A DNA stretch of 35,494 nt, taken from HKST-UBA85 sp035654775 (GTDB taxonomy: Bacteria; Bacteroidota; Bacteroidia; Flavobacteriales; Flavobacteriaceae). The stretch spans positions 1 to 35,494 of the forward strand of contig DASRWB010000007.1 of assembly GCA_035654775.1 (NCBI GenBank), read 5' to 3'. Below the pieces are notes generated by a model that was not told where the DNA came from, searched no databases, and saw only the letters and a program-made list of their open reading frames with translations. The first letter of the stretch is position 1, and every line of letters begins with the position of its first letter. This document shows, piece by piece, positions 1 through 6,686 of the stretch. The position numbers and the translations under genes are program-made.

Positions 1-1567
1 ATGCTTGATTTTTCCTCTTTTCTTCTTCTCGTGCTTGCTTAAACTCTTCAAAAACCTGCTTTGCTTTTTCTTTTGATTTGCCCGTACCAGATTTTTCAGA
101 AGAATCTTCTTTTGTTTCCTCCTCTGTGAAGAACTCCTCTAATTCCTTTACTGCCTTATCTGTTTTTTCTGTTGGGTCTTCCTTTTTGACAAAATCCTTT
201 TGTGACGCCTTTCCTTTTCTACCTCTAAGCTCTGAAACTTTAATAACGGCACTTAAAAGTGATCTAAAAACAAAGTCAACAAGTTCATTAAGAGCTTCAT
301 TTTCAATCAGTCCTTCACGACTTGATGTTTCTTCAAAATATCTACCGTCAACATCAACAATTTCAACAAATCCAAAGAAGCTGTAATTTTGATGTGGAGC
401 AAGGATAATTCTTCTATTCATTGACTTATCTAAGCCAAGCCAATCATCTTTAGGTTCTCCATATGGTAGAACCCTAATTCCATTTTTATATAGTCTTATT
501 CCTGCTCTGTCATAAGAAAGGTTTCGGATAAAATTGAAAGTGCCTGGTGCAAATAGAGTTGGGTCATAGACAAAATAATGAACTTTGAAATGTAACCCTT
601 TAATTAGATTAAATTTTGCTTCAGTATTCTCTCTGTTCTTTTCATCATTACCTATAAGAAAGACTTCTTGCGGAAAATTGAGTTTATCACTTTTTAATGC
701 CCAACATCCTTGCCCATCATCCAATACATAGCCTTCGATTTCAGCAAGGGCGTGTTTAAAAATCGCTTCTTCTTCGTCAATAATTGGAATTAATTCTTGT
801 CCTTCTTGTCTGAAATAGTAGCTTTTAAAGCCTGGGTCTATTGATGATTCTGCTTCATCTTTATTCTTTTTTGATAATGGGAATGGTTGTAGAAGTTCAG
901 AGGTATATCTAAAAACCCTTCTAATCATAGCATCTGACCAACCATCTCTGAGGTTTTCAATAATTAATGTAGTACCTTCTACTTTCGACTTTGGGATTAC
1001 TTCAATGTTATTTGAGACACTCAGTAAATCCTTGTCCGTTTCAAAATCATTCCAATTGATGGATATTTTAATTGATGATTCACTCTTAGCTGTGTGAGTA
1101 ATAATCGTTAATCTACTTCCCAATCTCTGAGTTGCAAAACGACCAATTCCTTTTCTTCCTGCTCTTGTTCTTTTATATTTAACAGAAATTGGGTTATGAA
1201 TTTTATCCGAAGAGGATAATCTCATAAAACCATTAATCAATTCGTCTTTTGTCATTCCGGTTCCATTGTCTTCAATGGTCAACGTGCCGCCAGCATTCCA
1301 AGCGTTTTCAAAAACTAGATTGACCTCTGTTGCATCAGCATCAAAAGCGTTTTTAACTAATTCAGAAACCGCTGTTTCGTGTTTTCCAACTAATTCTTTT
1401 CCAAGTCTGTTTATTATTCCCGCGTCAACAGAAAATCTTACTTGACTATCATCAAGTTTTGCAATCTCACTGGATAGAGCTAAAATCACGTTATTATCAG
1501 AACTCTCCTTCTGAATTTCTTCGGAAAGCTTTTTCTTTAGTTCTAATATTTTGTTTGCGTTATCCAT
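1..1567 (-). CDS. GHKL-type ATPase (Hsp90/MORC-like), 3' end outside the window
   Basis: The reading frame opens at 1567 and stays open for 522 codons to the left edge, so the C-terminus is missing. The N-terminal third has the three GHKL nucleotide-binding boxes: ELVKNAFDAD (about residues 69-78, with the Mg-binding Asn), IEDNGTGM, and GRKGIGRFATQRLG as the glycine-rich lid. A less conserved middle part follows, then a charged Lys/Glu-rich, probably coiled tail. There is no signal peptide, so it should be cytoplasmic. This architecture belongs to Hsp90/MutL/MORC-like ATPases, which in bacteria are often encoded in restriction-modification and other defence loci. The start lies 4 bp after the XRE gene, so both are probably one transcript. 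The partner enzymes, if any, lie to the left. A housekeeping chaperone role is unlikely but not excluded. Confidence 0.8.
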   Translation of the reverse strand, partial: MDNANKILELKKKLSEEIQKESSDNNVILALSSEIAKLDDSQVRFSVDAGIINRLGKELVGKHETAVSELVKNAFDADATEVNLVFENAWNAGGTLTIEDNGTGMTKDELINGFMRLSSSDKIHNPISVKYKRTRAGRKGIGRFATQRLGSRLTIITHTAKSESSIKISINWNDFETDKDLLSVSNNIEVIPKSKVEGTTLIIENLRDGWSDAMIRRVFRYTSELLQPFPLSKKNKDEAESSIDPGFKSYYFRQEGQELIPIIDEEEAIFKHALAEIEGYVLDDGQGCWALKSDKLNFPQEVFLIGNDEKNRENTEAKFNLIKGLHFKVHYFVYDPTLFAPGTFNFIRNLSYDRAGIRLYKNGIRVLPYGEPKDDWLGLDKSMNRRIILAPHQNYSFFGFVEIVDVDGRYFEETSSREGLIENEALNELVDFVFRSLLSAVIKVSELRGRKGKASQKDFVKKEDPTEKTDKAVKELEEFFTEEETKEDSSEKSGTGKSKEKAKQVFEEFKQAREEEKRKNQA

Positions 1568-1571
1568 TAAT

Positions 1572-1781
1572 CTATTTCTGTTCGTTGTTTATCAAGTCAG
1601 TAATCTGAACACCAAGTAATTCAGCAATTGAAGCCAATGTATTCAAAGTAGGTTGTACGTCATTAGTACACCATCTTGAAATTGTTGCTTCGTTTTTACC
1701 AAGTTGTTCGGCAAGCCATTTACTGCTTAGGTTCTTTTCAACCAGAACTACCTTAATTCTATTTATTGCTTTTCGGCTCAT
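1572..1781 (-). CDS. XRE-family helix-turn-helix regulator (69 aa)
   Basis: The protein is almost entirely one Cro/CI-type HTH domain: SSKWLAEQLGKNEATISRWC forms the helix-turn-helix and is followed by NTLASIAELLGVQITDLI, typical of this family. The frame is open to an ATG at 1865, but I chose the ATG at 1781. A TAnnTTTG promoter element at 1806-1799 lies between the two, and the extra 28 residues look like random translation. Small XRE repressors of this kind often precede methyltransferase and GHKL-ATPase genes in Bacteroidetes restriction or defence loci and control them. It probably represses its own operon, which includes the ATPase gene directly downstream. Confidence 0.85.
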   Translation of the reverse strand: MSRKAINRIKVVLVEKNLSSKWLAEQLGKNEATISRWCTNDVQPTLNTLASIAELLGVQITDLINNEQK

Positions 1782-1798
1782 AAAAATTGCATTCTGTG

Positions 1799-1806
1799 CA
1801 AAGATA
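1799..1806 (-). promoter_or_regulatory. -7 promoter element of the XRE/ATPase operon
   Basis: On the minus strand this reads TATCTTTG, a perfect match to the Bacteroidetes -7 consensus TAnnTTTG. It lies 17 nt upstream of the ATG at 1781, leaving a leader of roughly 10 nt. No convincing -33 TTTG partner is visible at the usual spacing. The position rules out the longer start at 1865. Confidence 0.6.
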
Positions 1807-2171
1807 TTGATTTTATACGAAACTAATTCGTTAATCAACAAGTGCGCTGTAGCAAAACCAAACATGATATTTACAAGGTTGGGTTTACATTTCCAACCCT
1901 AAATATACTCAAATCTTTCAAAAAAAGACGCCCACAACCCAAACCTACAAAAAACCCCGCTACCTTCCTTACGGTTTCCCGTAATCGGGCAAAAAAGGCT
2001 CTAAAAAGGCCAAAAACGCCCCGGTACATCCCTTGAAAACCCTTTTTTTTCGGGGGTTCCGGCAGTTTTCTTCGAGAATCGTCCCCCAAAATCCCATTTT
2101 TAAAACACAACCCCGAGCCGTTCCCGAACAAATCTCGAACAAAACTCGAACAAAACTCCTCAAAAATCGGA

Positions 2172-2294
2172 AATTTGTGCCAATCTGTGCCAATTTGTGC
2201 CAATATGCGTCAATTTGTGCCAATCTGTGCCAATTTGTGCCAATATGCGTCAATTTGTGCCAATTTGTGCCAATTTGCGCCAATTTGTGCCAAT
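2172..2294. repeat. 10-bp tandem repeat, 12 units, arranged as three 40-bp super-units
   Basis: Twelve consecutive 10-mers run from 2172 to 2291, ending in a partial AAT. The basic unit is AATTTGTGCC, with variants AATCTGTGCC, AATATGCGTC and AATTTGCGCC. The order TTTGTGCC, CTGTGCC, TTTGTGCC, ATGCGTC is repeated exactly in 2172-2211 and 2212-2251, and a diverged third block fills 2252-2291, so the array grew by 40-bp duplications. On the minus strand the unit reads TTGGCACAAA. The period is close to one DNA helical turn, so every copy faces the same side of the helix. Confidence 0.95.
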
Positions 2295-2411
2295 AGTTAC
2301 AGGGGGCTTGGAAATTAGAAAACCCCGCCCTATCTTAGTGCTCTGTACCCCTAAATCTGCATTTTATGCAACACCTTTCGTCAAAAAAAAGCATTCCCCC
2401 AAAAAAACAGG

Positions 2412-2456
2412 GCAAAGCCATAGCAAAGCCGTAGCAAAGGCACCCCAAAGGCACCC
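2412..2456. repeat. Degenerate 11-bp tandem repeat
   Basis: Units GCAAAGCCATA (2412), GCAAAGCCGTA (2423), GCAAAGGCACC (2434) and CCAAAGGCACCC (2445) follow one another. A fading TTAAGGCACC comes after them. The array is separate from the 10-bp one and in a different sequence, but shares its C-rich plus strand. Confidence 0.75.
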
Positions 2457-2595
2457 TTAAGGCACCTTAGTTCACCCTAAGCCACCTCAATGCATTCGGT
2501 AAGGGTAAATTTTAACATTATTTCATCCCTAAACTATTGCCCATTACTTCAAATGATTTTTTATTTTTACCCCTGTCATAAATTCCTGTCAAGGC

Positions 2596-3930
2596 ATGAA
2601 ACACCTATTTCTATTACTGGCTATTTTTTCCGTAAACGCTACGTTTGCCCAAAAACACAACCTCCTGTACAGCATTATCGACTCGGTTTCTGCTTCGCGA
2701 ATTAAAAAGGACATCAAAACCCTAACCGATTTTGGCACCCGAAACACCTTTAGCGATACCCTATCCAATACCCGCGGCATAGGAGCTGCCCGGCGCTGGA
2801 TTAAACAGGAACTGGAAACCATTTCCGCCAACTGCGGCAACTGCCTGGACGTATTCTACCAAAAAGACTTTGTCACCCAAGAAGGAAACAGCCGCGTTCC
2901 CCACGACGCCTGGGTGGTTAATGTCATCGCCATTCAACGCGGAACCAAATACCCCAACCGCTACATCATCATGAGCGGCGATATCGATTCCCGCGCCAGC
3001 AACACCATGGACTTCACCACCGACGCTCCGGGAGCCAATGACAATGCCTCAGGCATGGCCGGTACTATAGAAGCCGCCCGCGTGTTAAGCCGCTATGCGT
3101 TCGAAAACAGCATTGTGTATGTAGGACTTTCCGGAGAAGAACAAGGCCTTTTTGGCGGTGCCGGACTGGCAAAATATGCCCAGGAAAACCACTGGGAGAT
3201 TATCGGAGTGTTTAACAACGACATGATTGGAAACATAAAAGGCGTAGACGGCGTTATTGACAACCGTACCTTCCGCATCTTCTCTGAACCGGTACCTCCC
3301 ACCGAAACCGAACGCGAACGCCAAATGCGGCGCTACTACGGTGGCGAAGTAGACGGAATATCCCGACAACTGGCGCGCTATGTATACAAAACCACAACGC
3401 AATACATGCCGGAAATGAACCCCATGATGGTATACCGCCTGGACAGGTTTGGTCGCGGCGGGCATCATAAACCCTTCAACGATTTAGGCTTTCCCGCAAT
3501 ACGCATTATGGAAGCCCATGAAAACTACACCCGGCAACATCAGGATATAAGGATAGAAAACGGCATAGCCTATGGCGATACTTTTGAGCATGTCAACTTT
3601 GATTATGCCGCAAAACTAACGGCCGTAAACGCTATAAATTTAGCCAGCCTGGCAAAAGCCCCACCGGCACCTCAAAATGTAGCCATAGGCGGTATTGTTG
3701 AACCTGCTGCCAAACTAAAATGGGATGCTGTTGAAGGCGCTTCCGGATATATTATTTACTGGAGAGATACCACATCGCCTACCTGGGACCACAGTCGCTA
3801 TGTAGGTAAGGTAACCGATTTTACACTAAATGGTATTGTTATTGATAATTATTATTTTGGAGTAGCCTCAGTAGATGAATCAGGGTTTGAAAGCCCGGTT
3901 ACTTTTCCTGTTAAAATTATAAGAGATTAA
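2596..3930 (+). CDS. Secreted M28-family metallopeptidase with C-terminal fibronectin III domain
   Basis: A Sec signal peptide (residues 1-19, ending NATFAQ) precedes an M28 zinc-peptidase domain. Visible metal-site motifs are GANDNASG (bridging Asp149), SGEEQGLFG (Glu181/182, general base and ligand), NNDMIG (Asp209), and EAHENYTRQH near residue 320 for the last His. The first ligand, normally His in GxHxDS, is replaced: the sequence is SGDIDSR, with Asp129 in that place. Residues from about 350 to the end form a fibronectin type III-like module (WDAVEGASGYIIYW). The family includes aminopeptidases and carboxypeptidases; the substrate cannot be told. It is followed 4 bp later by an M1 peptidase gene, so the pair is probably one peptide-scavenging operon. 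Confidence 0.9.
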   Translation: MKHLFLLLAIFSVNATFAQKHNLLYSIIDSVSASRIKKDIKTLTDFGTRNTFSDTLSNTRGIGAARRWIKQELETISANCGNCLDVFYQKDFVTQEGNSRVPHDAWVVNVIAIQRGTKYPNRYIIMSGDIDSRASNTMDFTTDAPGANDNASGMAGTIEAARVLSRYAFENSIVYVGLSGEEQGLFGGAGLAKYAQENHWEIIGVFNNDMIGNIKGVDGVIDNRTFRIFSEPVPPTETERERQMRRYYGGEVDGISRQLARYVYKTTTQYMPEMNPMMVYRLDRFGRGGHHKPFNDLGFPAIRIMEAHENYTRQHQDIRIENGIAYGDTFEHVNFDYAAKLTAVNAINLASLAKAPPAPQNVAIGGIVEPAAKLKWDAVEGASGYIIYWRDTTSPTWDHSRYVGKVTDFTLNGIVIDNYYFGVASVDESGFESPVTFPVKIIRD

Positions 3931-3934
3931 AAAA

Positions 3935-5578
3935 ATGAAAATGAAATTTAGCACCTCTGCCCTGTTTTTACTGTTTGTTTTATCCCTTTCCTACGGACAA
4001 AACCCAAAAACCAAAACACCATTTACCAAACAAGACACGCTTCGCGGGTCAATAACCCCCGAACGTGCCTGGTGGGATTTAACCTATTACCATTTAGACA
4101 TTGAAGTAAACCCCGAAGACAAATACATCTCAGGGAAAAATACAGTGCAATACACTGTTCTGGAACCGCATCAGGTAATGCAAATAGACCTTCAAGCACC
4201 CATGCAGATTACCAAAGTTACGCAAAACAACCGCGAGCTTCAGGTAAAAAAGGAAGGCAATGCCCATTTTATAACCTTAGCCGCCCCGCAACAGCCCGGC
4301 GCGGTAAACAGCCTGGACATTTATTACAAAGGACATCCAAGAGAAGCCATTAGAGCTCCTTGGGATGGCGGAATTTCCTGGAAAAAAGACTCCGTAGGGA
4401 ATCCGTTTGTGGCCTCTTCTTGTCAAGGGATAGGCGCCAGTATATGGTGGCCTAACAAAGACCACATGTATGATGAAGTGGACAGCATGGCCATAAGCGT
4501 TACCGTACCCAAAGGATTAATGAATGTCTCCAACGGCAGACTGAGAAACGTAGAAGAACACCCCGACAGCACGACTTACCACTGGTTTGTAAACAACCCT
4601 ATAAACAACTATGGCGTAAACATAAACATAGCCGATTACGCACACTTTTCAGAAGTGTACCCGGGTGAAAAAGGACCGTTGACCATGGATTACTATGTGC
4701 TGAGAGGAAACCTGGAAAAAGCAAAAGAACATTTTAAAGATGCCCCAAGAACACTGGAAGCCTTTGAATATTGGTTTGGGCCTTATCCCTTTTATGAAGA
4801 TGGGTTTAAGCTCGTTGAAGCCCCTTATCTGGGCATGGAGCACCAAAGCTCGGTAACCTACGGAAACCAATACATGAAGGGCTACTTAGGAAAAGATTTA
4901 TCCGGCTCCGGCTGGGGCCTGAAGTGGGATTATATCATCATTCACGAAACCGGTCACGAATGGTTTGCCAACAACATTACCTACAAGGATGCCGCAGATA
5001 TGTGGGTGCACGAAGGATTTACTACCTATTCAGAAAACTTATTTATTGATTACTTTTACGGAAAAGAAGCCGCATCTGAATACGTTATTGGTCAACGTAA
5101 ACGAATAACCAATAAAAAACCCATGATTGGGCCTTACGGTGTAAATAAAAGAGGTGGCGATTTATATGACAAAGGTGCCAATGTATTACACACTTTAAGA
5201 CAGCTTGTTGAAGACGACGAAAAGTGGCGAAACATTCTGCGCGGATTAAATAAAGACTTTTACCACCAAACGGTTACTACTCAGCAAATTGAAAACTACA
5301 TAAGCGAAAAAACCGGATACAATTTACAGGAGTTTTTTGACCAATACCTGCGAACCACAAAAATCCCAACCCTGGAATACAAGATGGAAAAAAACCTGTT
5401 AAAATACCGATGGACAAATACTATCGATAATTTTGATATGCCGGTATTGGTCTATATAGATAATACTGCAGAGTGGTTGTATCCTAATGCAGAATGGAAA
5501 ACTATGGAGTTGGAAACCCAAACCCCTGATATAAGGGTAGACAAAAACTTTTACATAGACGTGAATCCCGTAGAATGA
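3935..5578 (+). CDS. M1-family zinc aminopeptidase, secreted
   Basis: The signal peptide (about residues 1-21, ending LSYGQ) is followed by the N-terminal beta domain and a gluzincin catalytic domain. The zinc motif is HETGHE (His337, Glu338, His341), with the third ligand Glu360 in HEGFTTYSE, 18 residues after the second His, as in M1 peptidases. The exopeptidase motif GxMEN appears as GMEH (residues 300-303). At 547 residues it is a short member lacking the large C-terminal helical domain of aminopeptidase N. It should remove N-terminal residues from peptides in the periplasm or outside the cell. The stop codon overlaps the ATG of the YdeI remnant in ATGA. Confidence 0.92.
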   Translation: MKMKFSTSALFLLFVLSLSYGQNPKTKTPFTKQDTLRGSITPERAWWDLTYYHLDIEVNPEDKYISGKNTVQYTVLEPHQVMQIDLQAPMQITKVTQNNRELQVKKEGNAHFITLAAPQQPGAVNSLDIYYKGHPREAIRAPWDGGISWKKDSVGNPFVASSCQGIGASIWWPNKDHMYDEVDSMAISVTVPKGLMNVSNGRLRNVEEHPDSTTYHWFVNNPINNYGVNINIADYAHFSEVYPGEKGPLTMDYYVLRGNLEKAKEHFKDAPRTLEAFEYWFGPYPFYEDGFKLVEAPYLGMEHQSSVTYGNQYMKGYLGKDLSGSGWGLKWDYIIIHETGHEWFANNITYKDAADMWVHEGFTTYSENLFIDYFYGKEAASEYVIGQRKRITNKKPMIGPYGVNKRGGDLYDKGANVLHTLRQLVEDDEKWRNILRGLNKDFYHQTVTTQQIENYISEKTGYNLQEFFDQYLRTTKIPTLEYKMEKNLLKYRWTNTIDNFDMPVLVYIDNTAEWLYPNAEWKTMELETQTPDIRVDKNFYIDVNPVE

Positions 5579-5824
5579 GTTACCCTGAGTTGTATTTTAA
5601 AAACACTACCGAATGGCGAGCATGGTTGCACGAAAAACACTGCACATCAACCGGAGTATACCTCATCCTTTTTTAAAGTAGAACATCCCAATATGCGCTG
5701 GGAAGAAGCCGTAAAAGTGGCACTGTGCTACGGCTGGATAGATTCCACCGTAAAAAGTTTAGGAAACGGCAAAAGAAGATGGCGACTGAACAACCTTAGA
5801 CCATGTGGAAAATCATCGGATTAA
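5575..5824 (+). pseudogene. Frameshifted YdeI/OmpD-associated-family remnant
   Basis: Starting at the ATG at 5575, the frame gives a YdeI-type N-terminus (LYFKNTTEWRAWLHEKH, then STGVYLILF) and stops at a TAA in a run of six T near 5680. With one T fewer it continues as KVEHPNMRWEEAVKVALCYG, then WIDSTVKSL, the conserved core of the YdeI/DUF1801-like family. After KSLGNGKRRW the homology fades and the frame ends at 5824, well short of the usual length of about 190 residues. At least one frameshift and a lost C-terminus make it a decayed gene. It was once the third gene of the peptidase operon. A sequencing error in the T run could explain the first defect but not the missing end. Confidence 0.75.
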
Positions 5825-5882
5825 CCGAAACCGAACACACGATTAATCAAGCTAAAAATGCCCTGCGCGAAGGTTTTAACAG

Positions 5883-5910
5883 AAAAAAGCCCATCTATTT
5901 GGGCTTTTTT
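5883..5910. terminator. Bidirectional terminator between the peptidase operon and the Crp/Fnr gene
   Basis: AAAAAAGCCCA (5883-5893) and TGGGCTTTTTT (5900-5910) form a perfect 11-bp stem with a 6-nt loop. The plus-strand side is followed by a T run. The A run on the other side gives a T run for the minus-strand gene, whose stop codon is at 5913-5911. Confidence 0.85.
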
Positions 5911-6588
5911 TTACTCTATCCGCTTTAATCTTGCCTGATCTAAAAGTTTAATTCTTTTTCCTTCCATATGGATGAGTCCGTCTTTTTTAAATTCAGATAA
6001 AACTCTGATAGCCGACTCGGTTGCTGTTCCAACAATATTGGCATAATCCTCACGGGAAAGCACCAAATTCAACATGTCGTCTTGGTCCGTACCAAAATTA
6101 TCATTTATGTACAACAAGGCTTCTGCCATACGGTGCTTTACTGACTTTTGAGCCATATTTACAATAATGTTGTCTGAATCTTTCAAGTCTAAGGCAAATT
6201 GCTCCAGCATATTCATTGAAAAATTTATATTCTTTTGAAGATCGTTCATAATTTCTTCTTTCGGAATAAAACACACCTCCATATCGCTTAAGGCCACAGC
6301 GCTTAAATTGGCCGATTCTTCGCCTATAAGTGATCGATGGCCCATAATATCGCCTTTGACAACCAATTTAACGATTTGATTTTTTCCGTTTGCACTTAAT
6401 TTTGAGAGTTTGCACACGCCATTTTTTATACAGTAAATCCCGTTTAAAGTATCGCCCTCATCAAAAATCAACTCTCCTTTTTTAACGATTTTATCTGTTT
6501 TACATGCGGAAACTCGCATTAGTTCATCCTTCGTTAAGGCTTTTAACGAATTGAACTGCCTGATAATACATTGTTCACATTTACTCAT
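5911..6588 (-). CDS. Crp/Fnr-family transcription regulator
   Basis: The 225-residue protein has the cyclic-nucleotide-binding-type beta roll (about residues 20-130), a long dimer helix and a C-terminal winged helix with LSREDYANIVGTATESAIRVL as helix-turn-helix. The recognition helix keeps the Glu and Arg of Crp/Fnr proteins (ESAIR). Cys4 and Cys7 (KCEQC), Cys29, Cys53, Cys59 and Cys106 are present, so an oxygen-sensing Fe-S cluster is possible, but the spacing is not that of E. coli FNR. It sits divergently to ccoI with an ATGAC-N4-ATCAT palindrome between them. That palindrome touches a weak -7 element of this gene (TGTTTTTG, 6620-6613), which suggests autorepression. It is the best candidate for the factor binding all such boxes in this window. 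Whether it senses oxygen, NO or both cannot be read from the sequence. Confidence 0.9.
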   Translation of the reverse strand: MSKCEQCIIRQFNSLKALTKDELMRVSACKTDKIVKKGELIFDEGDTLNGIYCIKNGVCKLSKLSANGKNQIVKLVVKGDIMGHRSLIGEESANLSAVALSDMEVCFIPKEEIMNDLQKNINFSMNMLEQFALDLKDSDNIIVNMAQKSVKHRMAEALLYINDNFGTDQDDMLNLVLSREDYANIVGTATESAIRVLSEFKKDGLIHMEGKRIKLLDQARLKRIE

Positions 6589-6616
6589 ACACTAATAATG
6601 TAGGTAAATTTACAAA

Positions 6617-6663
6617 AACATGACAAATATCATGTTTTTAAAACAGGTTATTTTAAACCTTTG
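6617..6663 (+). promoter_or_regulatory. Fnr-type box and promoter of ccoI
   Basis: ATGACAAATATCAT at 6620-6633 is an inverted repeat that extends outward to AACATGA...TCATGTT (6617-6636). The last base of a -7 element, AACCTTTG (6656-6663, one mismatch to TAnnTTTG), lies exactly 30 nt after the end of the box, as at four other promoters here. The predicted transcript starts near 6669, about 18 nt before ccoI. This puts the box centre near -42, a class II activation position. Confidence 0.75.
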
Positions 6664-6686
6664 TCAAAGGAAATGAGCAAATTTTT

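Larger units (their letters stand above)
1866..2595. other. 730-bp gene-free stretch with strong C-over-G strand bias
   Basis: No believable gene lies here. The plus strand is rich in C and A and poor in G over most of 1900-2480. It is built from short direct repeats: AAAAAGGC-like units near 1990-2020, TCGAACAAAAC units at about 2123-2158, the 10-bp array at 2172-2294 and 11-bp units at 2412-2456. Open frames across it are by-products: because 10 is not a multiple of 3, the array is open in several frames and gives ANLCQFVPIC-like peptides. It separates the minus-strand defence-like genes from the plus-strand peptidase operon and may mark an insertion boundary. Confidence 0.7.

Noticed and set aside
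78..386. Plus-strand open frame of 102 codons
   Set aside because: It is antisense to the GHKL ATPase, which has clear motifs; the Ser-rich translation is a shadow.
2172..2294. Minus-strand TTGGCACAAATTGGCA looks like a sigma-54 promoter
   Set aside because: The GG and GC pairs are 11 nt apart, one less than the strict -24/-12 spacing, and all units would match equally. No gene follows in the right direction at a short distance.
2172..2294. CRISPR array
   Set aside because: The unit is 10 bp with no unique spacers, and no cas genes are near.
1842..2460. Several overlapping open frames across the repeats, giving ANLCQFVPIC-type peptides
   Set aside because: A 10-bp repeat without stops is open in several frames on its own. 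The peptides have no family features, no starts with promoters, and extreme composition.
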